Positions 16,144-24,062 of a stretch of 64,000 bases of DNA are shown one piece after another. Position numbers and translations under genes: made by a program. The DNA comes from Phycisphaerae bacterium. Lineage in GTDB: Bacteria > Planctomycetota > Phycisphaerae > UBA1845 > CAIVHJ01. Every line of letters begins with the position of its first letter. Position 1 is the first letter of the stretch. The stretch covers positions 149,807 through 213,806 of the forward strand of contig JAJVHX010000012.1 in assembly GCA_022072405.1 (NCBI GenBank). The letters are read 5' to 3'. A model generated the notes under the pieces. The model saw only the letters and a program-made list of their open reading frames with translations. It did not search any database and had not been told where the DNA came from.

Positions 16144-17154
16144 TTACAGACCCAGTTTCTGGGCCATGTGTTCAATGATCTGGATCTGGGCTTTGAGGAA
16201 ATCGTGGGCGGCATCGACTCCCGCCGCCAGCGCCCGCCGACCATCTTCCGTCCGGTAGAGCACTTCCAACGCCTTCAGATCGCGCGACGTCGCCAGCGTA
16301 CCGATCACGCCGCGAACATCCGCCAGCATCGCTTCCAGGAAAGGCAACAATTCGGTGTGGCGACCGTCTTCCTTGTAATAATCGATAAAGCGCATGGCGC
16401 TTTCGCGGGCATGTGTGACGAAGCGAGCCATCTGGTAATGAGCCTGGGCGGTGTATCGGCCGCTGGCATGTCGGGCCGGATCTTCGCCCAGCCATACCAG
16501 CCAACGGCGATAGGCCGGCAGACCGGTGACCACGCCCCATTTCGGATCCAATTGATTCAACACCACTGCCTTGTTGTGCTGGATAGCCACATGCAGCAAT
16601 TCATCTGCGCCGGGATGTTTCGGCTGCAGCTCTTCGATGACATATAACTTGGCGGGGGGGTTGGCCAGCGACACCGATTTGCCGTTGTTCCACATCGTTG
16701 TACCGCTGAAGCCCAGGTCGGAATGATCCTCGCCGGTGATCACGCCCCACAGGAAGCTATGATAATCAGGCCAACCCTGCCAGGCCAGTACCGGCTGATT
16801 CTTATGCAAGGCTTCGCGAATCATCGGCCGGATATGCTCCTTGAAACGCTGGTGATCCTGCGGCGTGGCGGATGCAGATGGATTAGGACCGGTGGTGTGC
16901 AGTTCCCGGATTTTCATGCCGAAAAGTTGCCCGGTCTCGATCAGGTAAGCCTCACGACCATAGGTCATCCACCAGGCCAGATCGGCTTGTGTTTCGTCCT
17001 GCGGGCTGGAAATGATAAACAGCAGTCCCAACGCCGCGTTCAGCGAACGGTCGCTCAACTCGACTCCCGCCCAGCGGGCGATGGCCTGCAGTGCTAAAGG
17101 CAATGATTCCCAATGGTTTTCAACATCACGGATGGTAATGTGTTGTAGGTTCAT
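16144..17154 (-). CDS. Uncharacterised protein, possibly C39-peptidase-like
   Basis: 336 residues, no signal peptide. Blocks seen are ESLPLALQAIARWAGVELS near the start, PVLAWQGWPDYHSFLWGVITG near 123-143 (a layout also seen in papain-like C39 proteins: a hydrophobic strand, W, and a Gly-rich turn), and LPAYRRWLVWLGEDPARH near 215. The C-terminal third is helical. I do not recognise the family, and a catalytic cysteine in the usual place is absent, so it may be a non-catalytic relative. It is convergent with the nucleotidyltransferase. Confidence 0.55.
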   Translation of the reverse strand: MNLQHITIRDVENHWESLPLALQAIARWAGVELSDRSLNAALGLLFIISSPQDETQADLAWWMTYGREAYLIETGQLFGMKIRELHTTGPNPSASATPQDHQRFKEHIRPMIREALHKNQPVLAWQGWPDYHSFLWGVITGEDHSDLGFSGTTMWNNGKSVSLANPPAKLYVIEELQPKHPGADELLHVAIQHNKAVVLNQLDPKWGVVTGLPAYRRWLVWLGEDPARHASGRYTAQAHYQMARFVTHARESAMRFIDYYKEDGRHTELLPFLEAMLADVRGVIGTLATSRDLKALEVLYRTEDGRRALAAGVDAAHDFLKAQIQIIEHMAQKLGL

Positions 17155-17462
17155 ATGGGCATGTTAATGAACCCGCCGTTTTCAGGCAAGCCAGCGGGTT
17201 CAGGAGATTTTCTCTCAGAACCTGCCTGATGGATTTTTCGGGCATGACAAGTCTATGGCGAATAACTCACCCTGAGTAGTTCTCGGACCTGCTGCCTTTA
17301 ACTGTTTTATCGACAACAGGATCGGTCCCGTATAGATGGGGGTGGCTTCAGATACACCGCTTTACCCGCGCCAGGAAATCGCCGATGAGTTTAATGGAGC
17401 CGTTACATTTGCCACCGAGGATTCGCGACAATTGAGCAGTCACTCGTAATTTGAGGTTGTAC
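17155..17462. other. Intergenic with AACCCGC/GCGGGTT inverted repeat
   Basis: No gene seen. AACCCGC (17170-17176) and GCGGGTT (17194-17200) form a 7-bp stem with a 17-base loop just upstream of the reverse-strand gene. This region must supply divergent promoters for the 16144-17154 gene and the HPt gene; none was clear. Confidence 0.4.
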
Positions 17463-17798
17463 ATGAACTCGATAGTACCTTCGCAGTTGATCTACTCCGA
17501 ACTGGCCCAAGCGGATTCGGAATTCAAAGCCATCGTGGAGATCTTCGTGAACGGACTGCCGGATCGGCTGGCGGCTATTGAGCAGGCCTTATCGCGCTGT
17601 GATCTGCAGACGTTGCGCTATTATGCCCACCAGCTCAAAGGGAGCGGCGGCGGCCACGGTTATCCGGATATTACCCGAGTCGCTGCAGAGCTGGAGAGCC
17701 AGGTCGTCAGCGGTGCTGTTGAGCAACTCCGTGACTGCGTCGATGAACTGACCCAGGTGATACAGCGGGTCCGGGTAACTCCAACGGAGCAGATATAA
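17463..17798 (+). CDS. HPt (histidine phosphotransfer) domain protein
   Basis: 111 residues, a free-standing HPt four-helix domain. The phosphorylated histidine is in YYAHQLKGSGGGHGYPDI near residue 57, followed by an AAELE helix as expected. It would pass phosphate between a hybrid kinase and a response regulator. Neither lies beside it, though a receiver-domain gene is at 38354. The ATG at 17463 has GAGG seven bases upstream; a TTG at 17451 is less likely. Confidence 0.85.
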   Translation: MNSIVPSQLIYSELAQADSEFKAIVEIFVNGLPDRLAAIEQALSRCDLQTLRYYAHQLKGSGGGHGYPDITRVAAELESQVVSGAVEQLRDCVDELTQVIQRVRVTPTEQI

Positions 17799-17900
17799 GG
17801 GAAATGAGCTGGAGTCGGGGAACTGACAACGGGTATAGCCGAGGGGTTGACACGAGGCTGGTGCTGGACCGCAATCCCATCCTGCGATAGTCTGACATAA

Positions 17901-18590
17901 ATGCAAAATCTGGCGGGGAAATTCCTGGTATTTGACGGACCGGATGGCTGCGGTAAAACCACGCAGCGGGATCTGCTGGCGGATCATCTGCAGCAGCTTG
18001 GCCTGTCCGTGGTGAAATGCAAAGACCCGGGCGGGACGGAGATCGGCGATCGCATCCGCCATGTACTGCTGGATTACGATCTGGCCCGGATGGACGTTCG
18101 TTGTGAAGCGCTGCTGTTCATGGCCAGCCGGGCCCAACTGGTGGGGCAGGTCATCGAACCGGCGCTCCGCGCGGGGCAGGTCGTATTGTGTGATCGTTTC
18201 GTCAGCGCGACGTGTGCGTATCAGGGAGCAGCCGGTTACGATATGCAGCGTGTTTTGAATCTTGCTCCCTATGCGATTGGTGACAGCTGGCCGGACCTGA
18301 CCTTCGTGCTCGACGTCGACGTGGAAACCGGTTTCCAGCGCACCGGCCGCAAAGCCCACCAGGCGGGGCGTAACCGCCGTAAAGACTCCGGGCAGCATAA
18401 TATCTTCGCCGACGCGGTGACTGATGCCATGGAAGCCCGGCCGCTCGAATTTCACCGCCAGGTGCGTGAACGCTTTTTGCAGCTGCCGGCCCTCTATCCC
18501 CGCCCCGTTGAAATCATCCCCGTCGCCAGCGACGTCCAACAGGTGCACATTCAGATTATGCAACGACTCCAGTACGCCATTGGAGTCTAG
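17901..18590 (+). CDS. tmk: Thymidylate kinase
   Basis: Phosphorylates dTMP to dTDP. 229 residues with P-loop DGPDGCGKTT near residue 13, the DRF-x-SA-x-AYQG motif (CDRFVSATCAYQG) near 97, and the lid region rich in Arg/Lys around 150-165. The lid carries a few extra basic residues (AGRNRRKDSG). Together with holB and the ricT-like gene downstream it reproduces the tmk-holB-ricT neighbourhood known from Bacillus. Confidence 0.94.
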   Translation: MQNLAGKFLVFDGPDGCGKTTQRDLLADHLQQLGLSVVKCKDPGGTEIGDRIRHVLLDYDLARMDVRCEALLFMASRAQLVGQVIEPALRAGQVVLCDRFVSATCAYQGAAGYDMQRVLNLAPYAIGDSWPDLTFVLDVDVETGFQRTGRKAHQAGRNRRKDSGQHNIFADAVTDAMEARPLEFHRQVRERFLQLPALYPRPVEIIPVASDVQQVHIQIMQRLQYAIGV

Positions 18591-18594
18591 CACC

Positions 18595-18660
18595 GGTTTC
18601 AAAATTCAACGAGTCGCGGGCTTTAGCCCGCGCGAAGCCTCAATTGGTGATTTTGAACCA
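18595..18660. repeat. Full-length copy of GCGGGCTTTAGCCCGC palindromic element
   Basis: The copy is about 65 bases: outer arms GGTTTCAAAAT ... ATTTTGAACC, inner palindrome CGCGGGCTTTAGCCCGCG at 18615-18632. The copy at 55616-55680 shares the same outer and inner structure. It lies between tmk and holB and is not part of either gene. Confidence 0.8.
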
Positions 18661-18714
18661 CGATTAATTCTTATCCGATTTTTCAACTCGTCCCTCGGCG
18701 ATTATCATGCCGAC

Positions 18715-19851
18715 ATGTCTCTCGCGACCATACGTCATCAATTGACTGCATTGCAACGGTTACAACGGGCCCGGTCGGCGCAGCGCATCCCCCATGCCTA
18801 TATCTTTGAGGGTCCGGATGGGGTGGGGCGGGAACTGCTGGCTCGCGAGTGGGCCGGTGTAATGCTGTGCAACCAGCCGCAGCGGGAACCACATTGGCAT
18901 GCGGAATATCAGGACTCCGCCGCTGACTGGCTGAACCGTTGCGGCCGATGTCGCAGTTGCGAACTCATCACCAGCCAGGCCCATCCTGATTATCATCTCG
19001 TGTATCGACAGTTGAATCAGTTCCACGCCGAGGCGGAGGTTCGCAAACGCAAAGCCCTCGAGATGAGCGTGGATGTGATCCGCCAGTTTGTCATCGCCGA
19101 AGCCGCTAAAAAGCCGATGCTGGGTCGCGGAAAGGTATTTGTCATTCGTGAGGCGGAGCTGCTCACCACCGAAGCGCAGAACGCGCTGCTGAAAACTCTG
19201 GAAGAACCGCCGCCGGGTACCTATCTGATCCTGATCACCACGTCAGCGCGAGCGCTGCTGCCCACCACCTGCTCGCGCGCCCATCCGATACCACTGGGTT
19301 TGTTGCCGGAACCATTCGTCATTGACCATTTACAGCAGCATTATCCGGAAAGCCCGGTTGAGCAGCTTCATTTAGCCGCTCGTCTGCAACCCGGCAGTGT
19401 TGGCCAGGCGACGCGTGTGCTGGAACTGGGATTATGGGATTATCATCTGCAGCTCGGCCAGATGCTCGCCGAACTATCCCGCTACGACGCACTCGAAGCC
19501 GCCAGCCATCTGGAAACCCTCGCCGCGCAACTGGGTAAAAAGCTCCAGCAGGAAAATGATGAACGCAGTGATAGCGATATCGCTCGCCAATCGACCGGCT
19601 TATTGCTAACTTTGCTGGCTGGCTGGTTTCGCGATCTGTTGTGCCAACAGTCCGGTGCGAAGGAAATAGTGCATAACCAGTTATCAGGAAATGCATTAAG
19701 TAAAATTGGCTCCATCTGGCAGTGTGAACAGATTCCACAGGTCATTCGCACGATCAGTGCTGCCGAAACCAGTATGGATCATAATGTAAACCGCCGCTTG
19801 ATGTTAGATGATCTGATGATTCAACTGGCTCGCCAGGCACCGCATAAATAA
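18715..19851 (+). CDS. holB: DNA polymerase III delta-prime subunit
   Basis: Clamp-loader subunit. 378 residues. It has an AAA+ domain with a degenerate P-loop (FEGPDGVGRELLA; the Lys is replaced by Arg, common in delta-prime), a zinc module (CGRCRSCELITSQAHPD) near 80-97, the VIREAELLTTEAQNALLKTLEEPP sensor helix near 140, and a C-terminal helical domain. The degenerate P-loop suggests it does not hydrolyse ATP itself. The start is the ATG at 18715, after the palindromic element, not the longer frame upstream, whose sequence is repeat-derived. Confidence 0.9.
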   Translation: MSLATIRHQLTALQRLQRARSAQRIPHAYIFEGPDGVGRELLAREWAGVMLCNQPQREPHWHAEYQDSAADWLNRCGRCRSCELITSQAHPDYHLVYRQLNQFHAEAEVRKRKALEMSVDVIRQFVIAEAAKKPMLGRGKVFVIREAELLTTEAQNALLKTLEEPPPGTYLILITTSARALLPTTCSRAHPIPLGLLPEPFVIDHLQQHYPESPVEQLHLAARLQPGSVGQATRVLELGLWDYHLQLGQMLAELSRYDALEAASHLETLAAQLGKKLQQENDERSDSDIARQSTGLLLTLLAGWFRDLLCQQSGAKEIVHNQLSGNALSKIGSIWQCEQIPQVIRTISAAETSMDHNVNRRLMLDDLMIQLARQAPHK

Positions 19852-19931
19852 TTTGTTCGTCGTTCCGATCAAAGCTAGAATTGTACCTGTTACGAACAAG
19901 TTCGTCATTTAACCTGAGTGGTTGATTTATT

Positions 19932-21173
19932 ATGGTACGAATCGCCGAAGTTCGTTCGCGTCCGCATGGTTCGGTCGGTTGCAGCAGTGATCCCAACAGT
20001 CGCTGCGGCAATGGGTTGGAAGAGATTTACCCCACTTCGGTGGTCCGCTACGGATACCTGAAGCATATCGGTGAGTTCACCTATTCTCCGGGCATGAAGT
20101 TCACCTGCGGAGCACGGGTGATGATTCAGACCAGCCGCGGGGTCGAGATCGGTCAGCAGGTCAGTCTCACCTGCACCGGCTGTTCAAAATCGGTCAGTCG
20201 TGATCAGATGCGCAGCTACGCAGAAGCCAGCGGCGAGGGGTTTCTCGATCTCAACAGCGGTTCGATCATCCGTGAAGCCACGCTCGATGATCTGAACGAG
20301 GATCGCCATATCCGCGAACAAGCCCTGCTGAAAAAGAAGCGCTGCCAGGAGCTGGCGCGCCATCATCTGCTGCCGATGAAGGTGGTGGAGTGTGAGCATC
20401 TTTTTGGTGGCGAGCGACTGATCTTTTATTTCATGTCGGATAATCGCATCGACTTTCGCGACCTGGTGAAAGACCTGGCCCGGGAATATCACACCCGCAT
20501 CGAGATGCGTCAGATCGGAGCCCGCGATGAAGCCCGCCTGGTGGCGGATTATGAAACGTGCGGGCAGGAATGTTGCTGCAAGACCTTTCTCAAAACGCTC
20601 AAGCCGATCAGCATGAAGATGGCCAAACAGCAGAAAGCCACACTCGATCCATCAAAGGTGTCCGGGCGGTGCGGGCGGCTGAAGTGCTGTTTGCGTTACG
20701 AACATGAAACGTATGAAGAACTGGATAGCAAGCTGCCGCGCCTCGGGCTGATCATCCGCACCAGCCATGGGGAGGGGGTGGTGGTGGATCGTCAGATTCT
20801 GACTCAACTGATACAGATTGAAACGGCTGATCAGCGCCGCCTGACCGTGGTGGTGGAGGATATTCAGGAAATTTTGGGTCCAGCCGGACGAGCGGATCGT
20901 GAAGATCAGCCTGATCAGGATGAGCGTGTTGAACAACTGCAGGATGATGCTCCGCCTCGTCACCTGAGCGACCGGGATAATGGTTCAGCGGGTGAGGGGG
21001 GTGAGATGATGGATAAAGAGCAGGAGGGCGACCGGGCCGATGATGGGCCGCGTCGACGGCGCCGACGCTCGCGACGTTCACGGGAGGGTGGAGGTCCGGC
21101 GGCACCGGAATCATCTGCTCCGCCGCCACCCGCCGGGGAGGCTCCGGACGTTACTTCCGAGGGCGAGGGCTAA
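19932..21173 (+). CDS. ricT: PSP1-domain protein, RicT/YaaT-like
   Basis: 413 residues. The PSP1 core covers about 40-300. Cysteines in CGQECCCKTFL near 216-222 and SGRCGRLKCCLRYE near 243-256 match the cluster-binding cysteines of RicT, which in Bacillus works with RicA/RicF on RNA maturation and phosphorelay control. The last about 100 residues are highly charged, first acidic then Arg-rich (RRRRRRSRRSR), and end Pro-rich; this probably disordered, nucleic-acid-binding-like tail is unusual for the family. It lies directly after holB, the conserved order. Confidence 0.85.
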   Translation: MVRIAEVRSRPHGSVGCSSDPNSRCGNGLEEIYPTSVVRYGYLKHIGEFTYSPGMKFTCGARVMIQTSRGVEIGQQVSLTCTGCSKSVSRDQMRSYAEASGEGFLDLNSGSIIREATLDDLNEDRHIREQALLKKKRCQELARHHLLPMKVVECEHLFGGERLIFYFMSDNRIDFRDLVKDLAREYHTRIEMRQIGARDEARLVADYETCGQECCCKTFLKTLKPISMKMAKQQKATLDPSKVSGRCGRLKCCLRYEHETYEELDSKLPRLGLIIRTSHGEGVVVDRQILTQLIQIETADQRRLTVVVEDIQEILGPAGRADREDQPDQDERVEQLQDDAPPRHLSDRDNGSAGEGGEMMDKEQEGDRADDGPRRRRRRSRRSREGGGPAAPESSAPPPPAGEAPDVTSEGEG

Positions 21174-21179
21174 CGGATT

Positions 21180-21710
21180 ATGGTCGGCCAACCACGTAAG
21201 GATATCCAGGATATCATTCGCGAGGTGGGCAAATACCCGCTGGATGCTTATCAGTTCGTGCATGACGGATTAACCCATACGTTACAATCCACGCATGGCG
21301 AATTGACCGATGCCGAGCTGGCGGTGCATCATTTCATGGCCCAGAACAATATCGATCTGGAGATGATCGCCACCTTGGCGGAAAACGGTCAACTGCCCGA
21401 ACGCATCGCCGGCCTCATCGAACAACTGGGCGGAATAGAGTCGCTGAATCGTCATGTCAGCGGCGAAAAACTCTGCTGGGGTTTGCGCGATTATGCCATG
21501 CAGCGCTGGGGAGCACTGGCCAGCACCGTCCTGCAGCAGTGGAACATCAAGTCAACGCGCGATTTCGGCGAAATTGTCTTTGCCCTGGTGGATAACAACT
21601 ATCTGCAGAAGCAGCCCACCGACCAGATCGAGGATTTTGAAGAAGTCTTCCGCTTCAACGAAGCCTTCGACCGGGCCTACCGCATCAATCTCTCCCAGAA
21701 GCTGAATTAA
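21180..21710 (+). CDS. Minf_1886 family protein (Planctomycetes/Verrucomicrobia)
   Basis: 176 residues. Family blocks are YPLDAYQFVHDGLTHTL near residue 18, SGEKLCWGLRDYAMQRWG near 92, and FGEIVFALVDNNYLQKQPTD near 133. It is found mainly in Planctomycetes, Verrucomicrobia and relatives; function unknown. It begins seven bases after the ricT-like stop, so it shares the transcript. A 60-residue stretch in the middle (about 38-90: AELAVHHFMAQNNIDLEMIA...) looks like an addition relative to the core motifs I know. Confidence 0.85.
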   Translation: MVGQPRKDIQDIIREVGKYPLDAYQFVHDGLTHTLQSTHGELTDAELAVHHFMAQNNIDLEMIATLAENGQLPERIAGLIEQLGGIESLNRHVSGEKLCWGLRDYAMQRWGALASTVLQQWNIKSTRDFGEIVFALVDNNYLQKQPTDQIEDFEEVFRFNEAFDRAYRINLSQKLN

Positions 21711-21882
21711 AGAATATTGGTTTTGGGAATTGGGGGTAGGATCTACGCGACAGAAAATCGGCGTGAAGAAGTACTTCCATCAACACTGCGAGCGCGAGTG
21801 AGCGGAATTCGATGAGGATTAACCAGAACCGACGTGTAGGGTTTCAGTATCCAGGCAGGGGTTCATCTGGCTGGTTGGTCGG

Positions 21883-22134
21883 TTATTCCGGAGTTGATTG
21901 CGAAGGCTTATTTTCCGGCGGTGGTGGGGGCAGCGGTTTGGATGAGTCGGCTTCGCGGCTGGCGGCATCCACATCATCCTTGATATCGCGCAACCCCTTT
22001 TTGAATTCAACAATGCTGCGTCCCATCGACCGGGCCACATCGGGCAGTTTACGGCCGAAGAAGAGCAACGCCACCAGGCCGATGATTAACCATTCGGTAC
22101 CACCGGGTAAATTGAAAAATGCCAGAGTATACAT
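21883..22134 (-). CDS. tatA: Sec-independent protein translocase TatA/E
   Basis: 83 residues from the ATG at 22134. It has one N-terminal membrane helix (EWLIIGLVALLFFGRKLPD), the hinge FGRKLPDVARSMG and amphipathic helix SIVEFKKGLRDIKDD, then a Pro-rich tail. Part of the pore moving folded proteins across the inner membrane. The N-terminal FNLPGGTEW pattern is familiar from planctomycete TatA. tatC is not in the window. A longer frame from 22185 lacks family support. Confidence 0.92.
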   Translation of the reverse strand: MYTLAFFNLPGGTEWLIIGLVALLFFGRKLPDVARSMGRSIVEFKKGLRDIKDDVDAASREADSSKPLPPPPPENKPSQSTPE

Positions 22135-22274
22135 GGTTGCTTCCCCAGATGAACTGGTTATCACAATGGCCTGATACCATATCATGGATTATATCTCTGG
22201 ATTATTCAAGCTCCTAGAATAATCAGGGACTGGTATTATTTGAATCGTCTTTGTCTGGCAGCCGGCGATGACCA

Positions 22275-22310
22275 CTCCCTGACGGTCGCAGCGCAGTGGA
22301 ATTTACCAGT
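22275..22310. repeat. Dispersed CTCCCTGACGGTCGC element, copy B
   Basis: It matches the element at 9500-9540: the first 15 bases are identical and both end near ACCAGT. It lies just upstream of the zinc-ribbon gene at 22359. Confidence 0.55.
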
Positions 22311-22358
22311 ATCGAATATTCAGCACCTTTTATCAGGCATGAATGGTCAGTTCCGGTA

Positions 22359-22610
22359 ATGAACAATGAAACATCGACAATAACGGGGGCAGCGGCTCCG
22401 GAATGGCGGCAGATTCCGGGGCCGGTGCATTGCGGACGCTGTTCGGCGCTGCTGAATGGAACAGCAGGTTCGAACTGCCCCCAATGTGAACTGTCGCTGG
22501 ATTGGGCGGAACTGGTACCGCAGGAGCATATCTGCTGTTTGCACTGCCACTATCAACTGTTGGGGCTGCGGGAACAGCGCTGTCCGGAATGCGGCCAGGA
22601 GTTTGACTGA
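22359..22610 (+). CDS. Double zinc-ribbon protein, upstream part of split gene
   Basis: 83 residues from the ATG at 22359. It contains two zinc ribbons: CGRC ... CPQC and CLHCHYQLLGLREQRCPECGQEFD. The frame stops with TGA at 22608-22610, exactly where the similar protein at 933-1631 continues FDP-V-E-L-Q. The same frame reopens at once as PAVLQQA, followed by membrane helices. This is either one gene broken (or recoded) at TGA, or two coupled genes. Function unknown. Confidence 0.6.
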   Translation: MNNETSTITGAAAPEWRQIPGPVHCGRCSALLNGTAGSNCPQCELSLDWAELVPQEHICCLHCHYQLLGLREQRCPECGQEFD

Positions 22611-22616
22611 CCTGCG

Positions 22617-23363
22617 GTGTTACAGCAGGCCCGCACTATGCGCCAGAGTGTTCTGGAGACAGCCTGGCGGATCCGACCTATCCGAGCGGTGCTGCAGGCT
22701 TATTGGTGGGCGGTTCGGCATCCCGTGCGCCTCTGGTCGCAATATCAGTTGCATACCCATCCGCGTGTGTTGCTGCTCGTCCTGTTTGCCTTACTGCAGT
22801 GGCAGGTCTTCAGTCGCGGGTGGGAAATCGTCGGCCAGGGCCAGGAATGGTTGATGAATTCACTAGCCGACTACCTTAATTCTTCCGCAGGATTCGTTTA
22901 TTACATGCGCACACCGGAATTATTTCCTCGTGTAATATCGTATCGACCGATCACGATCGGTGAGTTGTGGATGTTCCTGTTCTGCTGGCCGTTGGCGACG
23001 CTGGCGGGGCTCATGTTGTTTTTCCAATCAAACCGGGCGTTCAAAGTGCGTTTCGCTCACCTGCTGCAGATTTTTATTCACGCCACGGCGCTGCCCTCCT
23101 TGCTGCTGATCGGCTGGGTGATTACGGAAATGCTTCTGGACAGTTTATTGTTTTTCCGACCCGCCTGGATTATTCCGCTCAATCAATGGGGCTATGCCCG
23201 GAATCTGCAACTGTGGATGATCGCCGGTGGAGTGGCTTTCTGGTTCAATCTGTGGATGGGCTATCAGCGATTCTTGCGCATGCCGCGTGGCTGGGGAGTG
23301 GCGGGGCTGTCGCTGATTCTGGGCTACTTGCTCTCTGCCGTGGTGATGATCTGCATCCGGTGA
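22617..23363 (+). CDS. Multi-helix membrane protein, downstream part of split gene
   Basis: 248 residues from a GTG. About five hydrophobic segments lie near residues 48-65, 115-138, 150-178, 198-215 and 225-247. It lies in the same frame as the zinc-ribbon protein at 22359, separated only by TGA and two codons. CAGGAG at 22596-22601 lies 15 bases ahead of the GTG, rather far for efficient initiation. Architecture and order match the intact zinc-ribbon membrane protein at 933-1631. Confidence 0.6.
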   Translation: MLQQARTMRQSVLETAWRIRPIRAVLQAYWWAVRHPVRLWSQYQLHTHPRVLLLVLFALLQWQVFSRGWEIVGQGQEWLMNSLADYLNSSAGFVYYMRTPELFPRVISYRPITIGELWMFLFCWPLATLAGLMLFFQSNRAFKVRFAHLLQIFIHATALPSLLLIGWVITEMLLDSLLFFRPAWIIPLNQWGYARNLQLWMIAGGVAFWFNLWMGYQRFLRMPRGWGVAGLSLILGYLLSAVVMICIR

Positions 23364-23392
23364 TGGCTTCACGGTTATTGGGGACTATCCGC

Positions 23393-23902
23393 CTAGCCGG
23401 GTTTATTGAGCTTGTGGAGCAGGCGATCGAGTACCGCCGGAGGGACGATCCGCGACAGGCTGGGCCGATCCGCCCCGCCCAGCTCGACCACCTGCTTGAT
23501 CAGCGTGCTGGAGGTGAGGGCGTGCTGATCGGTGGTCAGCAGAAAAACCGTCTCCACATCGCCGACCATCAGGTTGGTATTGGCGGCCTGCAGTTCACTG
23601 CGCAGATCGACGGAATCGCGAATGCCGCGCAGAATCACTTTGGCATTGAGGCGGAGAACAAATTCAAAGGTCAGCCCCTCAAAGGGCAGCACTTCCACAT
23701 TGGTGATATCAGCCGTCTCCTGGCGAATCATCTCGACCCGCTCGTTGGCGGAGAAGAGAGCCGGCTTGTCAGGGTTCTTGCCCACGCCGATTACCAGCCG
23801 ATCAAACAATCGGGCGCCCCGGCGGATAATATCAAGATGGCCATAGGTGAAGGGATCAAACGACCCTGGAAAAACGGCCATTCGCGGATCACGATCGGGC
23901 AT
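23393..23902 (-). CDS. coaD: Phosphopantetheine adenylyltransferase
   Basis: Adenylates 4'-phosphopantetheine to dephospho-CoA. 169 residues. The nucleotidyltransferase motif PGSFDPFTYGHLDII at about 12-26 holds the T-x-G-H signature; RGIRDSVDLRSELQAANTN near 95 and the ATP-binding LTSSTLIKQVVELGG near 129 complete the family pattern. It lies convergent with the split membrane gene and downstream of pckA. Confidence 0.95.
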   Translation of the reverse strand: MPDRDPRMAVFPGSFDPFTYGHLDIIRRGARLFDRLVIGVGKNPDKPALFSANERVEMIRQETADITNVEVLPFEGLTFEFVLRLNAKVILRGIRDSVDLRSELQAANTNLMVGDVETVFLLTTDQHALTSSTLIKQVVELGGADRPSLSRIVPPAVLDRLLHKLNKPG

Positions 23903-24062
23903 CGCTTATTCCTTAAGATTCATCACGGATGACTCGGAGGAAAATTATAACTACAAGCAATAACAGAAAACCGGAATATGCAGGAATTACGCTTGTCAGA
24001 CTATATATTTTATTTTTCTGTTTTCTACTTTCTGTTTTCCTCTGTGTCTCCGTGGAAGTGAT

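Noticed and set aside
18424-18714. Upstream extension of holB
   Set aside because: The extra residues are antisense or alternate-frame tmk followed by translated palindromic repeat; DnaX/HolB similarity begins after the ATG at 18715.
22608-22610. TGA as a selenocysteine codon
   Set aside because: The position lies between D and P in a linker, not at a redox site, and no SECIS-like structure or selenium genes were recognised.
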